Both the position numbers and the translations under genes were made by a program. A model generated the notes under the pieces. That model worked only from the letters and a program-made list of their open reading frames with translations, did not search any database and was not told where the DNA came from. From an uncultured Oscillochloris sp. (lineage in GTDB: Bacteria > Chloroflexota > Chloroflexia > Chloroflexales > Chloroflexaceae), in contig CAIRFY010000207.1 in the NCBI GenBank assembly GCA_903877945.1, forward strand, positions 1 through 17,484: DNA of 17,484 nucleotides, read 5' to 3'. Below, piece by piece: positions 6,122 through 12,692 of this stretch; positions within the stretch are counted from its first letter, which is position 1; every line of letters begins with the position of its first letter.

Positions 6122-6796
6122 ATGAGCGACCTGATCAGTATTAAAGGAAGCCGTGAAGGGCTTCGCCTCAAGCTTGACGATGCGGTCGATTGGCAGGTAC
6201 TCACGGAAGCCCTGTCCCAGCAGCTTGCTCAGAAAAGCGGCTTTTTCGTAGGGGCACGTCTGATGCTGGAGATCGGTGATCGGACGCTCAGTGACGTGCA
6301 GATGGTGGCCTTGCTTGAGTTGATGCAGCAGCACGGGGTGCAGGTCGAGTCGGTTGGTGCCACAGCACGCGAGAGCCGGGACGCAGCACGGGCGTCGGGT
6401 CTGACGGCGCGGCCACTGCCGCGCTATGCCGAGACAGCCGCGCCGGCAGTGGCCAGTGAACACGATGGGATGCTGGTGACACGCACGGTGCGCTCGGGCC
6501 AGGTACTCCGCCACCACGGCAATATTACGCTGATCGGCGATGTGAATCCGGGTGCCGAGCTGATTGCCGGGGGGAGCGTGGTGGTCTGGGGGCGGCTGCG
6601 GGGACTGGTTCACGCCGGTGCTCTGGGCAACGCCGAGGCGGTGGTGTGTGCGCTGGAGTTGAGGCCAACCCAACTGCGCATCGCCGAGCAGATCACGCGA
6701 GCTCCTGATGGCGTGGGGCGAAATGGCCCTGAGACTGCACGCATTGAGGGTACCCAGATCGTTGTGGAGCCCTGGGAAGGCTCGAAAAGAAGTTAG
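6122..6796 (+). CDS. minC: Septum site-determining protein MinC
   Basis: MinC inhibits FtsZ polymerisation away from mid-cell and is recruited to the membrane by MinD. The 224-residue protein has the usual two parts. The N-terminal FtsZ-inhibiting domain covers about 1-80, 'ISIKGSREGLRLKLDD' onward. After a variable linker (80-118) comes the C-terminal beta-helix dimerisation and MinD-binding domain, about 119-218. Its signatures are RSGQ (124-127), 'GDVNPGAELIAGG' (139-151), 'VWGRLRGLVHAG' (155-166) and 'CALELRPTQLRIA' (176-188). The start at 6122 follows CAGGGG with short spacing. It is the first gene of a tight minC-minD-minE operon, 8 bp before minD, driven by the promoter at 6077. Confidence 0.96.
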   Translation: MSDLISIKGSREGLRLKLDDAVDWQVLTEALSQQLAQKSGFFVGARLMLEIGDRTLSDVQMVALLELMQQHGVQVESVGATARESRDAARASGLTARPLPRYAETAAPAVASEHDGMLVTRTVRSGQVLRHHGNITLIGDVNPGAELIAGGSVVVWGRLRGLVHAGALGNAEAVVCALELRPTQLRIAEQITRAPDGVGRNGPETARIEGTQIVVEPWEGSKRS

Positions 6797-6804
6797 GGAG
6801 AACT

Positions 6805-7605
6805 ATGGCGCGTATTATCACCATTACATCGGGCAAGGGCGGCGTGGGCAAGACGACCACCACCGCAAACCTGGGCACGGCCCTGGCGATGCAGGGGGCA
6901 AAGGTGGCGGTCATCGACGCCGACATCGGGCTACGCAACCTTGATGTGGTGATGGGCCTGGAGAACCGTATTGTCTACGATCTTGTGGATGTGGTGGAGG
7001 GGCGGGCGCGATTGCGCCAGGCGCTGATTAAAGATAAGCGATTGCCCGAACTTTGCCTTATGCCTGCCGCGCAGACCCGCGATAAAGATGCGGTGAGTCC
7101 TGCCCAGATGATTGAACTGACGAACCAGCTCCGCCATGAGTTCGACTATGTGCTGATTGATAGCCCGGCCGGGATCGAGGGCGGCTTTCGTAATGCAATC
7201 GCGGGTGCCGATGAGGTGGTGATCGTCACGACCCCGGAGGTCTCGGCAGTACGCGACGCCGACCGGATCGTTGGCCTTGTGGAGGCAGCCGAAAAGGGGC
7301 CGCCGAGCTTGATCGTCAACCGGATTAAGCCGAGGCTGGTGAGCCGTGGCGAGATGCTCTCGGTGGACGATGTGCTAGAACTATTGGCGATCCGGTTGAT
7401 CGGGATTGTTCCCGACGATGAAACAATTGTCACGTCAACCAACCGTGGCGAAGCGGTGGTCTACGACCAGAGTTCCTTGGCCGGGCGGGCCTTTCTCAAT
7501 ATTGCGCGACGCCTCGCCGGCGAGAGTGTGCCATTTATGATACTCTCTGACCAGCAGAGTGTGTTTGAACGGCTATTTGGGATGTTTGGCCGACGGCGAT
7601 CGTAA
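6805..7605 (+). CDS. minD: Septum site-determining ATPase MinD
   Basis: A membrane-associated ATPase of the ParA/MinD (deviant Walker A) class that recruits MinC and is stimulated by MinE. Of 266 residues, the deviant Walker A 'GKGGVGKTT' lies at 10-18, with signature Lys11 and Lys16. Switch I is 'DADIGLRNLD' (38-47) and switch II/Walker B 'LIDSPAGIE' (117-125). The C-terminal amphipathic membrane-targeting helix 'SVFERLFGMFGRRR' (252-265) is intact. Length and motifs are canonical. ATG 6805 follows GGGAGA at 5 nt. It is the central gene of the min operon, 8 bp after minC and 15 bp before minE. Confidence 0.98.
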   Translation: MARIITITSGKGGVGKTTTTANLGTALAMQGAKVAVIDADIGLRNLDVVMGLENRIVYDLVDVVEGRARLRQALIKDKRLPELCLMPAAQTRDKDAVSPAQMIELTNQLRHEFDYVLIDSPAGIEGGFRNAIAGADEVVIVTTPEVSAVRDADRIVGLVEAAEKGPPSLIVNRIKPRLVSRGEMLSVDDVLELLAIRLIGIVPDDETIVTSTNRGEAVVYDQSSLAGRAFLNIARRLAGESVPFMILSDQQSVFERLFGMFGRRRS

Positions 7606-7620
7606 CGGAAAGGGACGTTT

Positions 7621-7890
7621 GTGGGCTTATTTGACTCTCTATTCAGCGGGCGGCAAGGGCGTAGCGCCCAGGTTGCGAAAGAGCGCCTGGCAACGGTACT
7701 TGTCGATGACCGCTATAAGCTCACGCCTGAGATGAAGGAGCAGATGAAGATCGACATCGCCGCCGTGCTGGCACGCTACTTGCCCGCGATTGACCCCGAT
7801 CAGATCGAGGTCACGCTGCTGCGTGGCGAGGCGAGCGACCATCTGAAAGCCGATATCCCTCTGCGACGGGCGCAGCAATCTGACATGTAA
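7621..7890 (+). CDS. minE: Cell division topological specificity factor MinE
   Basis: MinE binds MinD, triggers its ATP hydrolysis and confines MinCD to the poles. The 89-residue length is normal. The N-terminal 'GLFDSLFSG' is the amphipathic membrane-targeting segment. The MinD-contacting helix covers about 17-30, 'QVAKERLATVLVDDR'. The dimerisation domain shows 'DIAAVLARYL', 'IDPDQIEVTL' and the family end motif 'LKADIPLRR' (75-83). The start is GTG at 7621, supported by GAAAGGGA upstream and by the alignment to MinE N-termini. It is last in the operon, and an intrinsic terminator follows 33 bp after the stop. Confidence 0.95.
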   Translation: MGLFDSLFSGRQGRSAQVAKERLATVLVDDRYKLTPEMKEQMKIDIAAVLARYLPAIDPDQIEVTLLRGEASDHLKADIPLRRAQQSDM

Positions 7891-7915
7891 GTCACCATTG
7901 CACTGGTGAACGCGG

Positions 7916-7921
7916 TATAAT
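7916..7921 (+). promoter_or_regulatory. Isolated TATAAT just before the min terminator
   Basis: A perfect TATAAT lies between minE and the terminator hairpin, with no good -35 or TG extension. If used, initiation near 7928 would start inside the hairpin and yield an approximately 70-nt leader for the transporter gene. Confidence 0.25.
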
Positions 7922-7922
7922 G

Positions 7923-7964
7923 CAGCAGGTCCCGACACGCGGTGGTCGGGGCGTGCTGTTTTTT
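7923..7964 (+). terminator. Intrinsic terminator of the minCDE operon
   Basis: A stem of about 13 pairs: CAGCA (7923-7927) with TGCTG (7954-7958), a G-G mismatch, then GTCCCGAC with GTCGGGGC (including one G-U pair), and an 8-nt loop. TGTTTTTTG follows (T6 at 7959-7964). This is the most classical terminator in the window. Confidence 0.85.
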
Positions 7965-7999
7965 GTCGTCTTTTTGCAGTGATATTAAGGGAGCGCACT

Positions 8000-9160
8000 A
8001 TGTCGCAGGAGTCGCAGCCGATCCGCTTCTCGGCGCAGTACAAGCTGATCACAGCGACTATTGTTATCGCCCTGACGATTTTGCTGTACCAGCAGGTTGT
8101 CCACGTGCTGGCACCCTTTATTGCGGCGATCATCACGGCGTATCTGTTTAACCCGCTGGTGAGCTGGCTCCAGCGGCGCACCGGGCTGGGCCGTGCGATC
8201 TGGATCGTGGTACTGTATGTGATCGTCTTCCTGCTGATCTATGGCCTGTTCACATGGCTCGGGCCGATCATTATTCAGCAGTCACGCGATATTGCCCGCC
8301 AAGCGCCGCAGTTGGCGAGCGAGATCCGCAATATCTTCGAGGGGCGTGAGCAGGTTGAGTTCGGCGGCTTTGTGATCAACCTGGCCCCGGTCGAAGACCA
8401 GTTGATCAGTGTGGTTCGCGATCTGGGAACCTGGCTGAGCGGCAATGTGCCACGGCTGGTCGTCTCGGCGCTTGAGTCGGTCATCTACGCCCTGGTGTAT
8501 CTGATCTCGACGTTCTATTTGCTGATGGAGGCGGGCGAGCTGAAAATCTGGGCGACGAACCTGATTCCAGCGCCTTACCGTGCGGAGATTGGCAGCCTGG
8601 GGACGCAGATCGACGGGGTGTTTAGCGCCTACATCCGTGGGCAGCTCATCCTGATCGCAATCATGTCGGTACTACTCTTTATCCCGCTCTCGATCCTCCA
8701 GGTGCCCTACGCCCTGGTGATCGCGGTCGCCTCGGGCACCCTGGAGATCCTGCCGATCATCGGGCCGTGGTCAGCAGCCGGGATCGCAATTATCTCGACG
8801 CTCTTCCAGGCCGAGATGTCCTTCGGCCTCTCCCACGGCAGTATGGCAGCCCTGATTGGGGTGATCTACTTTACGCTGCGCCAAATCGAGGATAACTTTA
8901 TTATCCCCAATGTGATGGGGCCGCTGGTGCGCTTGCATCCGGTGGTGGTGATCTTCGCTATCCTGGCTGGCGGGGCCATCGGCGGGGCCTTCGGGCTTTT
9001 TATCGCTATCCCGATGGCAGCGGTGGTGCGTATTCTGCTCAGCTATCTCTATCGCAAGCTGATCGACCAGCCTGAGCCGCCGAACTCGCCGCTGGAGACC
9101 AGCGAAGAGTCGACGAAGCCAAAGAAACCGATGATCGCTCGCGTGAAGCGCGATGCGTGA
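8000..9160 (+). CDS. AI-2E family transporter / PerM-like membrane protein
   Basis: A polytopic membrane protein of the AI-2E transporter (TqsA/PerM/YtvI) family. Members export small molecules such as autoinducer-2 or act in ion antiport; the substrate here is unknown. 386 residues are normal. Hydrophobic helices are visible at about 14-30, 34-52, 66-90, 152-176, 213-232, 237-262, 283-293 and 311-347. The central soluble segment covers about 92-150. The family signature 'EDNFIIPNVMGPLVRLHPV' lies at 297-315, followed by 'FGLFIAIPMAAVVRIL'. The C-terminal tail is charged (KPKKP...KRDA). ATG 8000 is preferred over GTG 7979 because AAGGGAG precedes it by 6-7 nt. No strong promoter of its own is visible between the min terminator and the start, so it may depend on read-through or the weak TATAAT at 7916. 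Confidence 0.9.
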   Translation: MSQESQPIRFSAQYKLITATIVIALTILLYQQVVHVLAPFIAAIITAYLFNPLVSWLQRRTGLGRAIWIVVLYVIVFLLIYGLFTWLGPIIIQQSRDIARQAPQLASEIRNIFEGREQVEFGGFVINLAPVEDQLISVVRDLGTWLSGNVPRLVVSALESVIYALVYLISTFYLLMEAGELKIWATNLIPAPYRAEIGSLGTQIDGVFSAYIRGQLILIAIMSVLLFIPLSILQVPYALVIAVASGTLEILPIIGPWSAAGIAIISTLFQAEMSFGLSHGSMAALIGVIYFTLRQIEDNFIIPNVMGPLVRLHPVVVIFAILAGGAIGGAFGLFIAIPMAAVVRILLSYLYRKLIDQPEPPNSPLETSEESTKPKKPMIARVKRDA

Positions 9161-9191
9161 TAGAGCCAGTAATGGCAATACCGCACTTGCC

Positions 9192-9394
9192 GGGGGGCTA
9201 AAGCCAATACCTTTCACATAAGGAATCTGCCGCCGCTCAGCCCTCACCCCCCAGCCCCCTCTCCCTGAGCGGGAGAGGGGGAGTCGGATGCGTCCTGGTG
9301 CGGAATCTCCCCTCTCCCCGTGAGGGGCAGGGGGTGAGGGGGCAAGGTCGATGCAAGATCAGCTTATCCGAAAAGTATTGGGGCTAAAGCCCCC
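9192..9394. mobile_element. Palindromic element, copy 3 (most complete; inverted relative to copies 1 and 2)
   Basis: Outer inverted arms GGGGGGCTAAAGCC-AATACCTTTC-ATAAG (9192-9218) and CTTATCCGAAAAGTATTGGGGC-AAAGCCCC (9363-9394) are imperfect but clear. They enclose the same core as copies 1 and 2 (about 9236-9345), in reverse orientation, with the same non-palindromic centre. The right tip GGGGCTAAAGCCCC (9381-9394) is itself a palindrome. No open reading frame of note lies inside. It takes up most of the 342-bp gap between the transporter and era genes. Confidence 0.65.
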
Positions 9395-9407
9395 GGCTAC
9401 GGTTACG

Positions 9408-9450
9408 AAGCCCGCCTGCGCAGGCTGACCGATGCCGCGTAGGCGGCCTT
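9408..9450. repeat. REP-like palindrome upstream of era
   Basis: Arms AAGCCCGCCT (9408-9417) and AGGCGGCCTT (9441-9450) pair with one mismatch, and CCTGCGCAGG (9415-9424) forms an inner palindrome. It resembles dispersed 'GCCCGCCTGCGC...GTAGGCGGGC' intergenic repeats of Chloroflexota (from memory). It lies directly beside palindromic element copy 3. Confidence 0.55.
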
Positions 9451-9461
9451 TGCAAACAAGA

Positions 9462-9484
9462 GCCCGCCCGTTCACGGGTCGGGC
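9462..9484 (+). other. Stable hairpin just upstream of the era ribosome-binding site
   Basis: GCCCGCCCG (9462-9470), loop TTCA, CGGGTCGGGC (9475-9484): nine pairs with one bulged T. The stem ends 10 bp before AGGAG (9495-9499). There is no T-tract, so it is either a weak terminator for the upstream gene or a leader hairpin of era. Confidence 0.5.
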
Positions 9485-9502
9485 ACGCCCTCCCAGGAGA
9501 CG

Positions 9503-10930
9503 ATGTTGCTACAATTTTCACACGACCCTGAGGCTACCACGCTGTACGCCTACTTCACGGAGCTTGAGGCGGGGCAGGCGGTCTATACGCTGGAATACCC
9601 GGCGAGCCTCTTGCTGGATGGCGACGGACAGGTGGTTGGCCTGCGTCTTGATCTGGACGATGAGGTCACGCTCGATCAGCTTGAACTGGCCCTCGATGAT
9701 GAGTTTGGCCGTCTGGATATGGAGACGGGGTTCTTGTCGATCCTGATCCCCGGCGGGGTGGCGGCGCGGGCAGTGGCCCTGGAGCAGACGGCGATCCTTG
9801 ATCTGGACGCGGACGAGCGTATTCTGGGGGTGGAACTGGCTCCGCCAGCCGACCTGCTGACGCCCGAGCGCCTCGTCCGTTTGGCATCCGTGATGGTGTC
9901 GCTGGACGATGCGCCGCAGGCTGGTGAAGGGCCGGTGGTGTTTGTGCCGGAACCGGAGGTGGAGGAGCCGGAGGAACTGGAGGAGCCGGAAACCGCCCCC
10001 TCGACTCCCGACCGCCAACCGCCGACTCCCGACCAGCCCCGGCTCCGCTCCGGCTTTGTGGCCCTGGTGGGTAAGCCGAATGTCGGCAAAAGCACGCTGC
10101 TCAACGCGCTGCTCGGCCAGAAGGTGACGATTGTTTCGCCACGGGCGCAGACGACGCGGGTGCCGGTGCGGGGTATCCTGAGCCGACCCGACGCGCAGGT
10201 GGTCTTTATCGATACGCCCGGCATCCATAAGCCAAGCCATAAGATGGGCCAGTTTATGGTCGATCTGGCCGAACGCAGTCTGCCCGGTGCCGACGTGATC
10301 TGTTTTATGGTTGACATCAGTCAGCCACCGAGCCAACTCGACCGCCAGATCGCCGAGCAGGTGCAGCGGGCGCGCGGTCACCGGCTGCTACTGCTGAATA
10401 AGGTGGACGTGCCGCCGCGCCGGGGCGGAACCTACATGGAGGAATACCGTGACTTGGGGCGGTGGGAGATGGAGTTGGCGATCTCGGCGCGGCGCGGCCA
10501 GGGGTTGGCTGGCCTGCTCGACGAGATTGTGGCCCGGCTGCCGCACGGCCACGCCCTCTACCCGACCGAGCAGGTGACTGATCAGACCGAACAGCAGTTG
10601 GCGGGCGAACTCGTGCGCGAGAAGGTACTCTTCTTCATCCAGCAGGAGGTTCCCCACGCTGTCGCGGTGGAGGTAGACGAGTGGGAGCAGAAGGACGCCG
10701 CCGTCTACATCCGTATGACGATCAATGTGGAGAAGTCCAGCCAGAAGGGCATCCTGATCGGTGCGGGCGGCGCGATGCTCAAGCGGATCGGCAGCGCGGC
10801 CCGGCAGGACATCGAGCGCATGCTGGCGCAGAAGGTGTTCTTGGAGCTGTGGGTGAAAGTGCGCGAGAACTGGCGCGACGACATCTCGGCGATGGGCTGG
10901 CTGGGCTACCGGGCGAAGGACTGGTCGTGA
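9503..10930 (+). CDS. era: GTPase Era with an N-terminal double DUF2283-like extension
   Basis: Era is a GTPase that binds the 3' end of 16S rRNA and assists 30S assembly. The C-terminal 295 residues are a complete Era. G1 is 'GKPNVGKS' (190-197), G2 'QTTR' (216-219), G3 'DTPG' (237-240), G4 'NKVD' (299-302) and G5 'SAR' (328-330). The KH domain holds 'KGILIGAGGAMLKRIG' (415-430) and the tail 'WLGYRAKDW'. The first 135 residues are extra. They contain two related units, 'FSHDPEATTLYAYFTELE...LLLDGDGQVVGLRLDL' (5-51) and 'LDMETGFLSILIPG...AILDLDADERILGVELAP' (71-114), resembling DUF2283. An acidic Pro/Glu linker (about 144-182) joins them. ATG 9503 follows AGGAG with 3 nt spacing. An Era-only start inside is possible but no site with a good Shine-Dalgarno stands out. 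Confidence 0.93.
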   Translation: MLLQFSHDPEATTLYAYFTELEAGQAVYTLEYPASLLLDGDGQVVGLRLDLDDEVTLDQLELALDDEFGRLDMETGFLSILIPGGVAARAVALEQTAILDLDADERILGVELAPPADLLTPERLVRLASVMVSLDDAPQAGEGPVVFVPEPEVEEPEELEEPETAPSTPDRQPPTPDQPRLRSGFVALVGKPNVGKSTLLNALLGQKVTIVSPRAQTTRVPVRGILSRPDAQVVFIDTPGIHKPSHKMGQFMVDLAERSLPGADVICFMVDISQPPSQLDRQIAEQVQRARGHRLLLLNKVDVPPRRGGTYMEEYRDLGRWEMELAISARRGQGLAGLLDEIVARLPHGHALYPTEQVTDQTEQQLAGELVREKVLFFIQQEVPHAVAVEVDEWEQKDAAVYIRMTINVEKSSQKGILIGAGGAMLKRIGSAARQDIERMLAQKVFLELWVKVRENWRDDISAMGWLGYRAKDWS

Positions 10931-10985
10931 GGGGATGCTGCAACAAAAGGCGGGCCACGTGCGTAGATAGGATGTGCGGTCGCCC

Positions 10986-11014
10986 TTGCCGGGTGATGCC
11001 GCCTGTGCTACCCT
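10986..11014 (+). promoter_or_regulatory. Possible promoter of the Ser/Thr kinase gene
   Basis: TTGCCG (10986-10991), 17-bp spacer, TACCCT (11009-11014) with a TG extension. The hexamers are poor but the geometry is right; initiation near 11021 gives about a 70-nt leader. Confidence 0.3.
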
Positions 11015-11089
11015 GGAGGCGGCTCGATGACAACTCGTTCCCGAATAGCAGGCGTCCCTGTTGCCTTTGCCAAGCCTACATGGAGCGTT

Positions 11090-12583
11090 ATGGCTGAGGT
11101 CAGTCAGATCCTCTGCCCGAAATGCCACAAGTCAAACTTGCGCCGCGCCCGCTTCTGCCAGCACTGCGGCCTCGATGTTGTACTGAATAATGACAAGCCG
11201 ACCGATGATCGGCGCTATGTGATCACGCGTGTGATCAAGCAGGGCGGCCAGGGCGCGGTTTTTGAGGGTATTGACGAGGGCGGCCAGGTTTTTGCGATCA
11301 AGCAGATGCTGGACAAGTTTACTGACCAGAAAGAGGGCGCGGAGGCGATTGAGCGCTTCAACGCCGAGGCCAAACTACTTCAGGGGTTGAGCCACCCGCG
11401 CATCCCACGGATCTATAGCCACTTCACCGACGAGGGTTGCCACTATCTGACGATGGATCTTGTGCGCGGCAAGGATCTGGAGCAGATCGTTGAGGCGCGT
11501 GGGCTGCTGTCTGAGGCTGAGGTTCTCACCTACGCCGACCAGATCTGCGATGTGCTGGTGTACCTGCACGGCAGAGGGCTGATCTACCGCGATATGAAGC
11601 CCTCGAACGTTATGATTGAGGAGAGTACCGGCGGGGTCAAGCTGGTGGATTTTGGGATCACTAAGCTGTTTAAGCCCGCCGAACGCGGTACGCAGATCGG
11701 CACGCCGGGCTACGCTCCTCCCGAGCAGTATCAAGGAATGGCCACGCCCGAGTCTGATATTTTCGCCCTCGGGGCGACGCTCCATCACCTGCTGACTGGC
11801 CGTGATCCAAGCGAACAAAAGCCGTTCGACTTTCCGCCAGCCAACAGCGTGAACTCCAGCATTTCCAAGCGCACGAGCGATGTACTCCAGCAGGCGCTTC
11901 AGATCGCTCCGCAGAACCGCTATGCGCGCATGAACGACTTCTGGGACGCCCTGCGCCCGGAGCGGGCGCGACGACCGGCCCAGGTGCGGGTGGCTCAGCC
12001 GACGGTGCAACTGCCGGCGGCGACAGCCGCGCAGGTGGCCGGTGTCCCGGCAATGGCCGGTACCGCGCCGACTCCCCATGCTGCGCCGGCCCCGACACGT
12101 CCGGCTCCGCCGCCGATCCCGGTGCAGCCCGCGATGCCGGTGTCCACGCCCAAGCGGCCCGCTCAGCGAGGCGGGTTTCTGGCGGCGGTGGGGATGATGT
12201 TCAGTTGGATGCTTGTGTTCCTGATTGTGGCGGTGATCGGCATGGGAGCCTACGTGTATGTGGCCCGCCCAGCCTGGGCCACCAAGTTCATCGCGCCGCT
12301 GATCAACGTGGTGCCGACGAGTACCCCGACGGTGCTGGTTGCACAACAAGTCGAGATACTTGTCATGGTACAGGTTGACAGTACTGCGAGTGAGAAAGAG
12401 GTACTCAGCGCGCTCAGGGATAGATTCTTGACAATGGCCAAGGATCAGTATGGTCAGAATACCCAGTTGAGTACAAGTAAGTCCGTCGCCTCCATTGGTA
12501 ACCCAGAGAAGATCTCTGGGCCGAACGCGGCCAACAAGGTCATTTATCAGGCGCGAATGCAGGGAGAGATCTACACGCCGTAG
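11090..12583 (+). CDS. Zinc-ribbon Ser/Thr protein kinase with one membrane helix
   Basis: A bacterial Hanks-type kinase, 497 residues. A zinc ribbon opens the protein (Cys9, Cys12, Cys23, Cys26). The kinase domain covers about 43-290. It shows the Gly loop 'QGGQGAVFEG' (51-60), ATP-binding Lys71, probable helix-C Glu93, catalytic 'YRDMKPSN' (166-173, with Tyr replacing the usual His of HRD), 'DFG' (187-189) and 'GYAPPEQY' (207-214). An Ala/Pro-rich linker (about 300-360) leads to a transmembrane helix (about 364-391) and a roughly 100-residue outer domain with no recognised fold. The RD type suggests regulation by activation-loop phosphorylation. ATG 11090 follows GGAG at 4 nt and starts just before the zinc ribbon; the frame extends to 11027 without conserved sequence. 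Targets are unknown. It is convergent with the EF-G gene. Confidence 0.92.
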   Translation: MAEVSQILCPKCHKSNLRRARFCQHCGLDVVLNNDKPTDDRRYVITRVIKQGGQGAVFEGIDEGGQVFAIKQMLDKFTDQKEGAEAIERFNAEAKLLQGLSHPRIPRIYSHFTDEGCHYLTMDLVRGKDLEQIVEARGLLSEAEVLTYADQICDVLVYLHGRGLIYRDMKPSNVMIEESTGGVKLVDFGITKLFKPAERGTQIGTPGYAPPEQYQGMATPESDIFALGATLHHLLTGRDPSEQKPFDFPPANSVNSSISKRTSDVLQQALQIAPQNRYARMNDFWDALRPERARRPAQVRVAQPTVQLPAATAAQVAGVPAMAGTAPTPHAAPAPTRPAPPPIPVQPAMPVSTPKRPAQRGGFLAAVGMMFSWMLVFLIVAVIGMGAYVYVARPAWATKFIAPLINVVPTSTPTVLVAQQVEILVMVQVDSTASEKEVLSALRDRFLTMAKDQYGQNTQLSTSKSVASIGNPEKISGPNAANKVIYQARMQGEIYTP

Positions 12584-12600
12584 GCGTGGGCGAAGACAAG

Positions 12601-12642
12601 GAAGCGGGGTGGTTAAGGCGTTCGCCTCAACCACCCCGCTTC
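12601..12642. terminator. Long hairpin terminator after the kinase gene
   Basis: Perfect 14-bp stem GAAGCGGGGTGGTT / AACCACCCCGCTTC, continuing as AGGCG/CGCCT beyond one mismatch. GTTTATCG follows on the plus strand. It lies 17 bp beyond the kinase stop and could serve both convergent genes. Confidence 0.75.
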
Positions 12643-12651
12643 GTTTATCGT

Positions 12652-12684
12652 CTGGGAGCGCGGGAGTCCTGCCCGCGCTCCCAG
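12652..12684. terminator. Second hairpin, next to the EF-G stop
   Basis: Perfect 13-bp stem CTGGGAGCGCGGG / CCCGCGCTCCCAG with a 7-nt loop, 8 bp beyond the minus-strand EF-G stop. No T-tract. It is either a bidirectional terminator or one of the dispersed GGGAGCGCGGG palindromes. Confidence 0.55.
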
Positions 12685-12692
12685 GAATTATC

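Noticed and set aside
10009..10040. Short TPDRQPPTPDQ repeat as a separate element in the era linker
   Set aside because: Only a partial duplication of about 13 bp in a low-complexity linker; not enough to call an independent repeat.
9518..10381. 287-residue open frame antisense to era
   Set aside because: Shadow of the era gene; its product is Arg/His-rich low-complexity sequence with no motif.
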